NCBI GenBank assembly: GCA_019359315.1
Contig: JAHHHO010000001.1
Location: forward strand, 62,001-126,000
Reading direction: 5' to 3'
DNA: 64,000 bases
Source: Myxacorys californica WJT36-NPBG1
Lineage (GTDB): Bacteria > Cyanobacteriota > Cyanobacteriia > Leptolyngbyales > Leptolyngbyaceae
Shown: positions 45,784 to 55,235 of the stretch, in pieces
Numbering within the stretch: position 1 is the stretch's first letter
Layout of the letters: every line of letters begins with the position of its first letter
Notes under the pieces: generated by a model
What the model saw: the letters and a program-made list of their open reading frames with translations, nothing else
The model's database searches: none
Told to the model about the DNA's origin: nothing
Position numbers and translations under genes: made by a program

Positions 45784-48003
45784 ATGACCGCCGTTACTCC
45801 TAACTCACCCTCCACCGCGCCTGCGTTTTGCGAAGGTATTCAATATTTCAGCGACAGTGTTCCAGGGTTTGAGACGTATGGCAAGACCAGCGCGATCGCA
45901 GAAGGCAAACGCGCGATCGCAGATCCGAGCGATCCAACCGCCGCTTATCAAACGCTTCTAACGGCTGACGCGCTGCGCTATCTCGTGGTGCAAATGACCG
46001 CTAGCAAAGCCTCTGGTCACCCCGGCGGATTCGCCAGTCAAGCCGAAGCTTATGCTGCGTTTGTGATGCTGGGTTACAAGAACATCCTGACAGAAGTGGG
46101 ACATCACGCGCCCGGATTCTATTGCGCCATGTTTTTGGATCGCTCACTTGAAGATATGGGCATCGAAACGGTGCAGCAATTGCGCGATCGCTTCCGCGAA
46201 AAGCACGGGCTACTCGGACACCTCTCCGGGTTTATTCCAGGCATTCTCTCCCCTGCCGGGCCGTTAGGACAGGGACAACACTTCGCGATGTCCGCCGCAT
46301 TCTTACATCGCGATACGTTGTTTCCGTTTACCGTCGGCGATGGCGGCTTGGGCGAACCCTACATCATGAGTTCGATGGCGCACTTCAACACGGCGTTTCC
46401 GGAAGTCACGAACTTTTTGCCCATTCTAGTTTGGAACGGCTATTCGCAAGAGCATCACAGCATGGTGTCGCTCAAATCCAATGAAGAAATGATCGCCTAC
46501 TGGAAGGGCAATGGATTTGAAAACGTGGTGTTAGTTGATGCCAAGGAGTTTGACGATCAAAATCAACCTGGAGCCTATGCCGATAGCACCCTCTTTCCGC
46601 TAGAGCAACGCATTAACTTTGCCAAAGCAGTCATCACGGCGGCAGATAAAGCGGCAAAATCTGCTCTAGGCGGAATGCTGACGGTCTTCATTCTCAAGCA
46701 ACTCAAAGGAGCAGGCGTGCATGCGCGAGGCTCGAAGTCTCACAATTTGTATGCGCATCACAAGTTAGACCATGACGACATTGTGGCAGCGCTGCAAAAC
46801 CTATCGCTTACTCCAGAAGCGTGGGCGCTGGTGCGATCGAACTGTGAACGGGCGGGCGGCGGCCCAGCCAGTAAAATCGTTGTGACCGAATCGGTGCTGC
46901 CGTTGCCAGAATTAGGTCAGTTGCCGATGGAAGAATATGAGGTGGGCGGTGACGCAAAGGTTTCGACCACTGCAATGGGGCAATTAGTCGGACATGTAGG
47001 AAAGCACGATCGCAATTTCCTCGTCACCAATGCCGATGGCAACGAAGCCTCCGGAATTGCCAATATCAACCAAGCGCTCAAAATTATTCACCCCACCGAA
47101 GACGCGCTTTACTTCCAGTCCCCTAAGGGTCAGGTGTATGAGCCGCTGAGTGAAGATGCGTGCGCCGGGCTTGCTGCCGGACTTGCCCTCATGGGATCTC
47201 GAACGCTGTGGTGTTCATACGAATCGTTCGCGATCAATGGCTTACCCATTTGGCAAACCGTCACCCAAGCGATGGCAGAACTACGTCGCCCCACCCCTTC
47301 GACCATTACGCTGTTTACCGCAGGCGCGTTAGAACAAGGGCGCAACGGCTGGACGCATCAACGCCCTGAAATCGAAGCCTACTTTGCTGCCATGATGCGA
47401 AACGGCAACGTCTTTCCGCTTTTTCCGCCCGATGCGAACAGCATTCAAGCCTGCTACGAGTGGGCACTAACGACGAAAAACAAGGGCATTGTGATTACCT
47501 CTAGTAAGTCGCCGTTGCCGATTCGGACGACGTTTGGACAGACCAGACAAGCCTTGAAAGAGGGCGCGATCGTGCTGCAAGAGTTAGCAGGTTCACTGCC
47601 TCAAACGATCGTACTAGCAGTCGTTGGAGATCTAATCCTATCCTCGGTTTTTGAAGCGGCATCTAATCTACAGGAGCAAGGTTATTCTGTCCGAGTCGTG
47701 TCAGTAGTCAACCCGCGTCGGCTCTACCGCGCTCATGATGTTGCCTGGGAAATCTGCTCTGAGCCAGACGGCGAGTTTATCGATGATGCCACCTTTGAGC
47801 AGTTGTTTGGCGGCGATGTGCTAATTGGCATTGCTGGGGGCGTAAGCGGAATGCTGGAGCCAATTATGCTGCGAAGCACAGCAAAGCGAGATACCTTTGC
47901 CTGGAAGCGGGGAGAAACAACCGCCACTCCAAGCGAGCTACTGGCGGTCAACGGGATTACAGCGGATGCGATCGCACAACGGGCAGTTCAACTCGCGCAG
48001 TAA
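45784..48003 (+). CDS. Phosphoketolase-family TPP enzyme
   Basis: A 739-residue thiamine diphosphate enzyme. The ATG at 45784 has AGGAA nine bases upstream and is preferred to one 16 codons earlier. N-terminal KASGHPGGFASQAEAYAAF is transketolase-like, but VGDGGLGEPYI followed by LPILVWNGY, the NGWTHQRPEIEAYF segment and overall length fit the phosphoketolase (XFP) family better. The GDGEAETGP and HQDPGF forms of canonical XFPs are altered here. Cyanobacteria have a second, divergent phosphoketolase-like protein of this kind. The expected reaction is cleavage of xylulose-5-P or fructose-6-P to acetyl-P, but the changes leave the activity uncertain. Confidence 0.78.
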   Translation: MTAVTPNSPSTAPAFCEGIQYFSDSVPGFETYGKTSAIAEGKRAIADPSDPTAAYQTLLTADALRYLVVQMTASKASGHPGGFASQAEAYAAFVMLGYKNILTEVGHHAPGFYCAMFLDRSLEDMGIETVQQLRDRFREKHGLLGHLSGFIPGILSPAGPLGQGQHFAMSAAFLHRDTLFPFTVGDGGLGEPYIMSSMAHFNTAFPEVTNFLPILVWNGYSQEHHSMVSLKSNEEMIAYWKGNGFENVVLVDAKEFDDQNQPGAYADSTLFPLEQRINFAKAVITAADKAAKSALGGMLTVFILKQLKGAGVHARGSKSHNLYAHHKLDHDDIVAALQNLSLTPEAWALVRSNCERAGGGPASKIVVTESVLPLPELGQLPMEEYEVGGDAKVSTTAMGQLVGHVGKHDRNFLVTNADGNEASGIANINQALKIIHPTEDALYFQSPKGQVYEPLSEDACAGLAAGLALMGSRTLWCSYESFAINGLPIWQTVTQAMAELRRPTPSTITLFTAGALEQGRNGWTHQRPEIEAYFAAMMRNGNVFPLFPPDANSIQACYEWALTTKNKGIVITSSKSPLPIRTTFGQTRQALKEGAIVLQELAGSLPQTIVLAVVGDLILSSVFEAASNLQEQGYSVRVVSVVNPRRLYRAHDVAWEICSEPDGEFIDDATFEQLFGGDVLIGIAGGVSGMLEPIMLRSTAKRDTFAWKRGETTATPSELLAVNGITADAIAQRAVQLAQ

Positions 48004-48010
48004 CCTTCAA

Positions 48011-48046
48011 TTAAGCCAGATCAGTAAGAGCCTTGATCTGGCTTAA
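48011..48046 (+). terminator. Terminator of phosphoketolase-like gene
   Basis: A perfect 13-bp stem TTAAGCCAGATCA/TGATCTGGCTTAA with a 10-nt loop begins 8 bp after the stop codon. It has no long T-run. Likely transcription end or 3'-protecting hairpin. Confidence 0.6.
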
Positions 48047-48202
48047 TGTCTATCAACGATATCTCTACGATCAAGATTGAGTGCAATCTCAAAAGCTTTA
48101 TTCCTTGTCTAGAAACTTCTAATAGAGCGATTGAGATATCAAAAATCTTTATAAATACGTCAGAATACAGAAAGTAGATCCTAATTTAGGCGGCTTCATC
48201 GA

Positions 48203-48349
48203 ATGGCATTATCAGACGATCGCAAGAAACGTATCATGGAGCATCTTGGTCGTAGCACCAACGACTTCTCACAAGCGAAGCCAGTCCGCTCTCCTGAGCG
48301 AACTCAGCGCATTTTGGATCATATTAAGCGAACTAAGGGTCAGGTCTAA
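48203..48349 (+). CDS. Small basic hypothetical protein (48 residues)
   Basis: A 48-residue frame, MALSDDRKKRIMEHLGRST and on, ending KRTKGQV before TAA. It is rich in Arg/Lys and contains a SPERTQRILDHIKR helix-like stretch. The codon use and charged composition look like a genuine conserved small cyanobacterial protein, but no function is known to me. It has its own gap of 199 bp upstream, including the previous gene's hairpin, and is followed by a strong bidirectional terminator shared with tsf. Confidence 0.65.
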   Translation: MALSDDRKKRIMEHLGRSTNDFSQAKPVRSPERTQRILDHIKRTKGQV

Positions 48350-48442
48350 TCGCGATTCGCGCAAAGCATCACTCTGAATCACGGCTGATGACGAGCGCAA
48401 TCCTTTAGATAGAGTTTGAACCTTGTGCTGATTGCAGCAATA

Positions 48443-48477
48443 AAAAAGCAGGGAAAGAACTTCTTTCCCTGCTTTTT
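48443..48477. terminator. Bidirectional terminator, small ORF / tsf
   Basis: A perfect 15-bp stem (AAAAAGCAGGGAAAG/CTTTCCCTGCTTTTT) with a 5-nt loop. A and T runs at its two ends give U-tails on both strands, so it can terminate both the small plus-strand gene and the minus-strand rpsB-tsf operon. Confidence 0.88.
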
Positions 48478-48514
48478 AGTTTAAAGGCTTGTGTTCTCTA
48501 ACTAAATTGGAGAA

Positions 48515-49177
48515 CTACTTGCTGCCTGCCATCTGAGCCGCAACTTCTGCGGCAAAATCAGACTCTTCCTTCTCAATGCCTTCACCCAATACAAACCGAA
48601 CAAAGCGGCGAATCCGAATGTTTTCACCAAGCTGAGCGACGTGCTGCTTCACCAACTCATCAACCGTGATATTCGGGTCTTTGATGTATTGCTGATCAAC
48701 TAAGCTCATTTGCTTGAGGCGCTTATCAATCCGACCTTGAACAATCTTTTCTTTGACATTATCCGGTTTGCCTGCCAAATCGTCCTTGCCCATCTCGATC
48801 GCTTTCTCTTTCTCAGCAATCTCTGACGGAATGTCCTCAATTCTGACGTACTCAACCTCAGTACTCGCCGCAATCTGCATTGCAATGCTGCGGACTAATT
48901 CTTGAAACGCCTCGTTGCGAGCTACAAAGTCGGTTTGGCAGTTAACTTCTACCAGAACTCCAATTCGTCCACCAATGTGAATGTAGCTGCCAACTAGGCC
49001 CTCTGCGGCAGTCTTACCCGCTTTCTTGTCTGCCGAGGCAATGCCTTTTTTACGCAGCCAATCGACTGACTTCTGCATGTCCCCACCGTTTTCAGCGAGG
49101 GCTTTTTTGCAGTCCATCATGCCTGCGCCAGTCTTATCGCGCAGTTGCTTTACGTCCTTTGCTGAAATGTCTGCCAT
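48515..49177 (-). CDS. tsf: Translation elongation factor Ts
   Basis: A 220-residue EF-Ts, the short form usual in cyanobacteria. The N-terminal [20 protein letters not shown] and the core [20 protein letters not shown] are diagnostic. It exchanges GDP for GTP on EF-Tu. It follows rpsB by 80 bp in the conserved order and ends before a strong terminator. Confidence 0.98.
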   Translation of the reverse strand: MADISAKDVKQLRDKTGAGMMDCKKALAENGGDMQKSVDWLRKKGIASADKKAGKTAAEGLVGSYIHIGGRIGVLVEVNCQTDFVARNEAFQELVRSIAMQIAASTEVEYVRIEDIPSEIAEKEKAIEMGKDDLAGKPDNVKEKIVQGRIDKRLKQMSLVDQQYIKDPNITVDELVKQHVAQLGENIRIRRFVRFVLGEGIEKEESDFAAEVAAQMAGSK

Positions 49178-49257
49178 ATTACTTTTCCAGTGCTTTCAAT
49201 TGCTAGTTGCTTGGAGTAGCTAAAACAGACACCGCTCTAGCTACTCCCCTCAAGTCC

Positions 49258-50043
49258 TTATGCGGTTGCTCCTTCGCTTTCAGGTTCCGCTTCGGTTTCA
49301 TCGTAGTCGTACTCATCTTCAGCGCCTTCGTAATCTTCGTAGTCATCCTCTGCTTCGAGTTGACCATGACGACCTTCGTAGATGGCATCTGCCAACCGAC
49401 CGACAATCAGCTTAATTGAGCGGATCGCATCATCATTAGCAGGGATGGGAATATCCACAACATCGGGGTCGCAGTTGGTGTCAAGCAACGCCACGATCGG
49501 AATGTTCAGCTTGAGACATTCTTGAACTGCATTATATTCCCGGCGTTGGTCAACCATGATGATCACGTCGGGGATTTTACGCATTAGTTTAATACCGCCC
49601 AGATATTTCTGAAGCTTCTCTAACTCACGCCGTAAGACTGCCGCTTCTTTTTTAGGCAATAAATCTAATCCACCCGTTTCTTCGCGGCGCTCTAAGTCCT
49701 TAAGGCGATCAACGCGGGTTTTGATCGTTGTCCAATTGGTCAGCATTCCACCGAGCCAACGCTGGTTCACGTAGTATGCACCACAACGAGAGGCTTCTTG
49801 AGCAATGATGCCTGCGGCTTGCCGTTTGGTTCCAATAAATAGAAACTTTTTCCCTTGTTCGGATGCGGTACGCACGTAGTTGTAGGCATTGTCCATTAAC
49901 TGAGCGGTTTGCACCAAGTCAATGATGTGAACGCCATTGCGGGCGGTAAAGATGTAGGGATTCATCTTGGGGTTCCATCTCCGGGTCTGATGCCCAAAGT
50001 GAACGCCTGACTCAAGCAATTGAGCTAATGAAACAACTGGCAT
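49258..50043 (-). CDS. rpsB: 30S ribosomal protein S2
   Basis: A 261-residue S2. Diagnostic segments are [40 protein letters not shown], and [28 protein letters not shown]. The C-terminal 35 residues are an acidic tail rich in Glu, Asp and Tyr ([19 protein letters not shown]), an extension seen in many cyanobacterial S2 proteins. AAGGAA lies eight bases before the ATG. First gene of the rpsB-tsf operon. Confidence 0.98.
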   Translation of the reverse strand: MPVVSLAQLLESGVHFGHQTRRWNPKMNPYIFTARNGVHIIDLVQTAQLMDNAYNYVRTASEQGKKFLFIGTKRQAAGIIAQEASRCGAYYVNQRWLGGMLTNWTTIKTRVDRLKDLERREETGGLDLLPKKEAAVLRRELEKLQKYLGGIKLMRKIPDVIIMVDQRREYNAVQECLKLNIPIVALLDTNCDPDVVDIPIPANDDAIRSIKLIVGRLADAIYEGRHGQLEAEDDYEDYEGAEDEYDYDETEAEPESEGATA

Positions 50044-50250
50044 TGTGTATTTCCTTATTCGGGTTCATCCTCAATCCAGAAGTAGTTTAGAAAGTAAGGA
50101 TAAGAGGGTTAGGGGATCAAATCCGTGCCGCCCACTGACCACTGGCTACTATCCAACCACCCGAAATCCTGGATGTGTGAATTTGACAACTTATCTAAGG
50201 TAACACAAGACCTTTATCCTTGAGTTATCCAATCTGTTAGAGAAGACGCC

Positions 50251-50979
50251 TTGAGACTATCCGAAACACGCTCTAATTCTAAACAAGCCCGACGATATCC
50301 TTGGCAGAAAGTGAGGTATTGGCGGGTCGTGCACTTGGTGGTAATGCCGATCGCACTTCTTTTGTTGCTTACTCGTCATGTATCCGCCGTTTCAAGTCCG
50401 ATTAGTTCGACCGGAGTAGCGGTTGCGATTCCTTCGGAGTTACGCCTGGTGCTAATGGTAATGCTCGGAATCATGCTCACAGGCTTTTTTGTGATGCGAT
50501 TTTCTAAGGAGAGCGTGAGGCGGTTACCCTTCTCATCCTTGATTATTTTATTAGTGATTCACATTTTGTTTGGCTGGTTGCTGAGCGTTTACAGCGCATT
50601 CTGGTGGATCTGGCTTGGAGTCATCGTGGGGTGCGGAGCGATCGCGACCGTGCTATCGATCGATTTAGGAATGCTTGGGCTGCGAGTGTTAATTTTGGCA
50701 GGCGTTACCGCGATCGTAAGTCTAGTTGCCAACGCATCGATAAGGCAAACTGCAACGCCGATTGCGTTGGGCTTGGCGATTGCTGGGTGTTGGTTATGGG
50801 CGGTGGGCGGCGCAAGATTTCGGATGGAGTCGAATGGGGTGGAGCGATCGCAGGTCGGTTGGACAATTGTATTGGTGTGTTGGGAGGGCCTATGGTTAGG
50901 GTGGCTACTGAATACAGTTCTTGAGTCAAATTGGAAATTGATCAATCAGGTTTTGACCTTATTGAGTTTAAGTCCGTGA
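50251..50979 (+). CDS. Hypothetical membrane protein
   Basis: A 242-residue frame with a TTG start preceded by AGAAG; alternative starts are GTG 50311 and ATG 50344. It has about six membrane segments (LVVMPIALLLLLTRHV, LVLMVMLGIMLTGFFVM, LIILLVIHILFGWLLSV, IWLGVIVGCGAIATVLS, LRVLILAGVTAIVSLVA, IALGLAIAGCWLWAVGG) and a final one with WEGLWLGWLLN. No known family was recognised. It diverges from rpsB. Confidence 0.65.
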   Translation: MRLSETRSNSKQARRYPWQKVRYWRVVHLVVMPIALLLLLTRHVSAVSSPISSTGVAVAIPSELRLVLMVMLGIMLTGFFVMRFSKESVRRLPFSSLIILLVIHILFGWLLSVYSAFWWIWLGVIVGCGAIATVLSIDLGMLGLRVLILAGVTAIVSLVANASIRQTATPIALGLAIAGCWLWAVGGARFRMESNGVERSQVGWTIVLVCWEGLWLGWLLNTVLESNWKLINQVLTLLSLSP

Positions 50980-51022
50980 ACCTAAAAGACGGCTTATTCA
51001 GAATCTCCGAGTTCTTGATACG

Positions 51023-51091
51023 CTATTTCTTACGTCCACCTAACTTACCAGCCTTTCTCGATCGCTTAGATAGGTTCAGGCTACCGTTTGA
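51023..51091 (-). pseudogene. Possible remnant: basic C-terminal tail
   Basis: A 23-codon open stretch on the minus strand ends in KRSRKAGKLGGRKK and a stop. It has no ATG, GTG or TTG start near its beginning and is closed upstream by TAA. The strongly basic tail looks like the end of a once longer gene or a very small peptide. Low support. Confidence 0.2.
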
Positions 51092-51191
51092 TTAAGCGTC
51101 ACGAGAACTTTAGCGGAACCGTCAGGCACAGGTTGATCTTGCTCCATTCGTATACTTTGGCATACCGTCTGACTGACACAACTGCTCAACT

Positions 51192-52124
51192 TTAAGGTGC
51201 TTGTAGAGCGCTTCTTTCTTTAGTTTCAATTTCTCTAGCCTGAACAGCACTTAGCTCAAGCCTTTCCAAAGTTTTTGATTCCTCTACTGGAAGAAATAAC
51301 TGAGGCTCTAGATCAGTAGAAGGCTTTGCATCGAATGCTGAATGATCGCGTTCTAGCTTGATATCGCCCTTCGCCTCTACTGCCCCAGGAGGTATAGTCG
51401 TCTGCCGTTTCTTTAGAGGCATAAATGGGAGTTGCGGCTGAGCCAAAGCCTGCGATCGCTGCATTGCAGCCTCAGACGGGAGGACTGGTTGGTTTCGAAG
51501 CGGCAATTTAGGTTCTACAGGAGTCTTGAGCTGCCAATCCCGATCTTCGCGATCCGCTTGAATCTGCTGCACCAATACCGCATATTTTTGCTTTGCCCAG
51601 TAGTCGCTCTTGATCTGCTGCAACTGATGCGCCGTTTGAAACGCTCGCCCCCACTGCCTTTCTTCCATTTGACGGGTAGCTTGTTGGGTAATCGTTGCTG
51701 CTGTTTCTTCCGTCGCCTTCCAATGCGCTATGCGATCGCGAGCTTGAGTGTAAATGGACGAACGTTCAGTGATTAGTTGTGCGATCCGAATCGCTTCCTT
51801 TAAATTTCCCGCTTGAAATTCGGCTTCTCCTAACGCGAGTAGCTGTTCGTGCCAAGACTCCACCAACTCCTGTCCAACACTGTGTAACGGCTCCTCAGGC
51901 GAAATGTCTCCTACCTGTTGAATGGCTGCTGCTAACCCTGAAGGTGACTGTTGATTTGCCTTGTTTTGGGCGCAGTGCAATCGCGCTGTCAGAAATGAGT
52001 GCTCATCCACTGTTTCACAATGAAAGGTCGGTAGCGTCGTTAGGACTTTAACGGCCATTAACGCAGTCCCCCAGAGTACTGCAACTAGTCCCGTCAGCAG
52101 GAGCCATGCCCGATTCCGCTTCAT
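51192..52124 (-). CDS. Hypothetical membrane-anchored protein with helical repeats
   Basis: A protein of 310 residues from the ATG at 52124 (GGAAG eight bases upstream; a TTG eight codons earlier is less likely). One N-terminal membrane anchor, AWLLLTGLVAVLWGTALMAV, is followed by an extracytoplasmic or cytoplasmic helical region (about 60-195) rich in Gln, Ala and Glu, with TPR-like phrases such as LALGEAEFQAGNLKEAIRIA and QWGRAFQTAHQLQQIKSDY. The C-terminal 110 residues are Pro/Gln-rich and low in complexity. Similar anchored TPR-like proteins are common in cyanobacteria. Function unknown. Confidence 0.7.
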   Translation of the reverse strand: MKRNRAWLLLTGLVAVLWGTALMAVKVLTTLPTFHCETVDEHSFLTARLHCAQNKANQQSPSGLAAAIQQVGDISPEEPLHSVGQELVESWHEQLLALGEAEFQAGNLKEAIRIAQLITERSSIYTQARDRIAHWKATEETAATITQQATRQMEERQWGRAFQTAHQLQQIKSDYWAKQKYAVLVQQIQADREDRDWQLKTPVEPKLPLRNQPVLPSEAAMQRSQALAQPQLPFMPLKKRQTTIPPGAVEAKGDIKLERDHSAFDAKPSTDLEPQLFLPVEESKTLERLELSAVQAREIETKERSALQAP

Positions 52125-52239
52125 GTTCCGTACTTCCAGTTTTTGCAAAATTCAAGATTGAAGGTTTGAGGGAAGATGCCGTTTGCAACACACGTTAGGC
52201 GCGACAAACTTAGAGTGCTTGCTTACAAGGGGAGATGCG

Positions 52240-52365
52240 ATGAACGTCGAAGAGAACTGTTGTGGGGCAAGACGAATTGACGCAAAAATTAGATTGGCAG
52301 CAGATGCTGTAGCAGGTCAATGTATTGGGCGGACAACCTGCTATGCTTTGACCTCACTCAAATGA
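52240..52365 (+). CDS. Possible Cys-containing small protein (41 residues)
   Basis: A 41-residue frame with GGGGAG six bases before its ATG, reading MNVEENCCGARRIDAKIRLA and ending ALTSLK; four Cys residues. It lies in the 228-bp gap between the hypothetical and phytochrome-like kinase genes, opposite to both. The good ribosome site is the only support. Confidence 0.25.
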   Translation: MNVEENCCGARRIDAKIRLAADAVAGQCIGRTTCYALTSLK

Positions 52366-52376
52366 CATGACCTTAC

Positions 52377-55130
52377 TCAAACAATTCTTCGCGGCTCTGA
52401 GGGCACTGCACTTTGCGCTAATTGTGCTTGTTTAACAGGAACTTCAATCCAAAATTCAGTGCCTTCCCCAGCTTTAGAATCACATTTGAAGACGCCACCA
52501 TGTTTTTCAACCACAATTTCATGACTAATCGAAAGTCCCATACCCGTTCCTCTACCAATTGGTTTTGTTGTGAAGAAGGGTTCAAAAATTTGCGCTTTTA
52601 CCTCCGGTGGAATGCCTAATCCATCATCTTTAATACGGATGACAACGCGGTCTTCGCTCAGGCATCCTGTGCTAATCCAAATGATCGGTGCGCGATCGAG
52701 ACCTTCTTTGATTGCGTCTTCTAATGCATCGATCGCATTACTGAGAACATTCATAAACACTTGATTTAGCTGGCTGGCATAGCACTCGACCAACGGTAAA
52801 TTGCCGTACTGTTTCTCTAGCTTAATACCGCAATAATCGCCATCTGCTTTGAGCCGATGTTTTAGAATCAGTAACGTACTATCAATGCCTTCGTGAATAT
52901 CAACAGGTCTGACCTCTGATTGGTCGAGGCGCGAGAAATTTCGCAGCGACAGCACAATCTGACGAATACGATCGGTTCCAATCTCCATTGAAGCAACAGT
53001 TTTAGGCAAATCTTCAACCAAAAACTCTAAATCAATCTCTTCAATGTGTTCCAAAACATCAGACGCCGGATTTGAGTAGCAAGCTTGATAGGTCTGAATC
53101 AAAGCGAGTAAGTCATCAATATAGCGTTTGACGTGATTGAGATTGCCAGCAATGAAATTAACAGGATTATTAATCTCGTGAGCAACACCGGCTACAAGCT
53201 GACCCAAACTAGACATTTTCTCAGTTTGAATGAGTTGACCTTGAGTTTTCTTTAACGTTTGAAGCGTGAGGGCTAACTGCTCAGTTTGAAGTTGAGTCTT
53301 AGCTAATAAATCAGCCTGTTCTAATCCAATTCCGAGTTGACTGGCAACTTGGGTGACAAACTGAATTTCACTCGGTTGCCATTGACGTGGCTTGTCGCAT
53401 TGATGAACGCACAGCAGCCCCCACAATTCACCCCCTTTAATAAACGGTGCAACAATATTCGCTTTAATAGAAAATTGATCGAGAATAGCAACGTGGCAGT
53501 CTTTGAGACCTGAATTGTGAATATCTGCGATCGCGCTCACTCGTCCCTGTTGATAGGAAACGGCATAGTGTTTACTAAAACACTGATCTTGAATTTTATT
53601 TGACAATGCAGCAGGAAATCCAGGTAAAACGTCTTCAGCAACAACTTCTCCAATGTTAAACTTAGATTCTATATCAAAGCAGTAAACGATTACGCGATCA
53701 GCATTAAGTGACTGACGCAATTCCTGAGTTACTGTTGCAAAGATTGTTTGAAAATCAAGTGACTTGCGAATTTTAGCAACGACTTCAAACAGAATTCGCT
53801 GCTGTTCGGTCGCTTGTTGCAGTTGAGCTGTCCGCTCCTCGACTTGAATTTCCAAACTAGAATTTAACATTTGCAATTGCTGATGCGTTTCATACTGCTG
53901 AATCGCGGTCGCAAATTGTTGTCCTAATGCTTGAGCTAACTCCAACTCACTAGGTGCCCATTCGGCTGACTGTCCGCGTTTTGTTTCTTTCCACACATCA
54001 AAGGACTGGCGTGGCAACGTCTGTCGTTCGTCTGTCGAAACCTGTCCTGCCCAAAAGATTTCTGCTTCTACTTCATCTCGAAACACACTCAAGTAGCCCA
54101 GCAACCGGTGACGATATCGCAAGGGCATCATTAACAGCCCGCGAATTTTAGTAGGGCGAAACGCAGGCTGTAAATTTCGTAAACTAGGCTCTTTGTATAA
54201 ATCAGCGATCGCCCAAATCGAATCCTCTGTCCCCTTAAAATACTCTTGCCATACACTATATTGCTCCATCAAGGGATAGGGCGCATTTTCTGATGTAATA
54301 GGCTGAACCCCGGTTTGATAAAGTCTCAAGTAGCGGCTAGGCGAATGGGTGACTTTGATCTCCTTTGCTTCAAACGCATCTGCATGCAACCACAAGCGCC
54401 CTCCCGAACCACCAAACGCTGAAACGGCTGCCTCTAGAGCCGCTTGCGGTTGAATCGTAGCGAAAGAATGAAGCAATTGGTTGATGTGATTGATTGATGC
54501 TTCTCGGTGAGCTTGCTCGCGGGCTTGGGTGGTCAGCATCGACTGCGCGATCGCAACCGAAAGCAAATCAACCACCTGCTGTACGGTTTGTACATCCGGC
54601 TCCAAAATTTCTCTTGGTTCTGCATGGTGAGAGACGAGCAGACCCCACAAATAATCGTGATGCAAAATCGGAACGACAAGAGATGACTTCACTCCCATTG
54701 CCGTCAAGTACTCAACATGACATGAATCAACGGCACGGTAGCGAATCTGCTCGTAATTCACCTCATTGCCAGCTTTGCATTCAACGCTTTGACCAATCTT
54801 GTGATTGGTAACATCTACAATTGAGCGTGCCCGCGCCTTAATGAAAAGCTCTCGCGCCGATGGCGGAATATCATCGGCAGGAAAATGTAGCCCCAGCAGT
54901 GATGGTAGGCGCTCCGATCGCAACCATTCGGCAGACACCTGACCAGTTCCGTCAGGATGAAACCGATAAATTTTCACCCGATCGGTACTCAGAAAAACTC
55001 CGATCTCGGCCACTGCTGCATTTAGAATGCTGCTAAGTTCGTCAGAGCGGCGCAGGCGATCGGTGATTCGACTTAGCAAGGCATCAGCGCTAGTCGGAGC
55101 GCTTGTAACTTCCTCGTATTCAAGGCTCAT
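52377..55130 (-). CDS. Knotless (Cph2-like) phytochrome histidine kinase with extra GAF
   Basis: Numbered from the ATG at 55130 (GGGAA eight bases upstream; a GTG five codons earlier), 917 residues. GAF1 (about 25-195) has phytochrome marks: LGLHFPADDIPPSARELF and Cys137-His138 in SCHVEYLTAMGVKSSLVVPI, the position of the Cph1 bilin Cys. No PAS domain precedes it. A PHY-like domain (about 210-405) carries the tongue motif WAG ... PRQSF (373-377) ... W. Next come a coiled coil and a further GAF (about 450-610) with its own Cys545-His546 in KDCHVAILDQFSIKANIV, which may also bind a bilin. The output is HisKA (His651 in GVAHEINNPVNF) and HATPase_c (DDGLGIP, GTGMGLSIS). No response regulator is adjacent. 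Predicted light sensor. Confidence 0.85.
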   Translation of the reverse strand: MSLEYEEVTSAPTSADALLSRITDRLRRSDELSSILNAAVAEIGVFLSTDRVKIYRFHPDGTGQVSAEWLRSERLPSLLGLHFPADDIPPSARELFIKARARSIVDVTNHKIGQSVECKAGNEVNYEQIRYRAVDSCHVEYLTAMGVKSSLVVPILHHDYLWGLLVSHHAEPREILEPDVQTVQQVVDLLSVAIAQSMLTTQAREQAHREASINHINQLLHSFATIQPQAALEAAVSAFGGSGGRLWLHADAFEAKEIKVTHSPSRYLRLYQTGVQPITSENAPYPLMEQYSVWQEYFKGTEDSIWAIADLYKEPSLRNLQPAFRPTKIRGLLMMPLRYRHRLLGYLSVFRDEVEAEIFWAGQVSTDERQTLPRQSFDVWKETKRGQSAEWAPSELELAQALGQQFATAIQQYETHQQLQMLNSSLEIQVEERTAQLQQATEQQRILFEVVAKIRKSLDFQTIFATVTQELRQSLNADRVIVYCFDIESKFNIGEVVAEDVLPGFPAALSNKIQDQCFSKHYAVSYQQGRVSAIADIHNSGLKDCHVAILDQFSIKANIVAPFIKGGELWGLLCVHQCDKPRQWQPSEIQFVTQVASQLGIGLEQADLLAKTQLQTEQLALTLQTLKKTQGQLIQTEKMSSLGQLVAGVAHEINNPVNFIAGNLNHVKRYIDDLLALIQTYQACYSNPASDVLEHIEEIDLEFLVEDLPKTVASMEIGTDRIRQIVLSLRNFSRLDQSEVRPVDIHEGIDSTLLILKHRLKADGDYCGIKLEKQYGNLPLVECYASQLNQVFMNVLSNAIDALEDAIKEGLDRAPIIWISTGCLSEDRVVIRIKDDGLGIPPEVKAQIFEPFFTTKPIGRGTGMGLSISHEIVVEKHGGVFKCDSKAGEGTEFWIEVPVKQAQLAQSAVPSEPRRIV

Positions 55131-55235
55131 TGAATTATTTCCCACACATACAAACAGTGAGAGACGGCGTCGAGCGTTTAGCTAATGTCTCTAGGTTGAG
55201 TATGGGCAGTATCAGGAAAAAATTCACAAGGAGAT

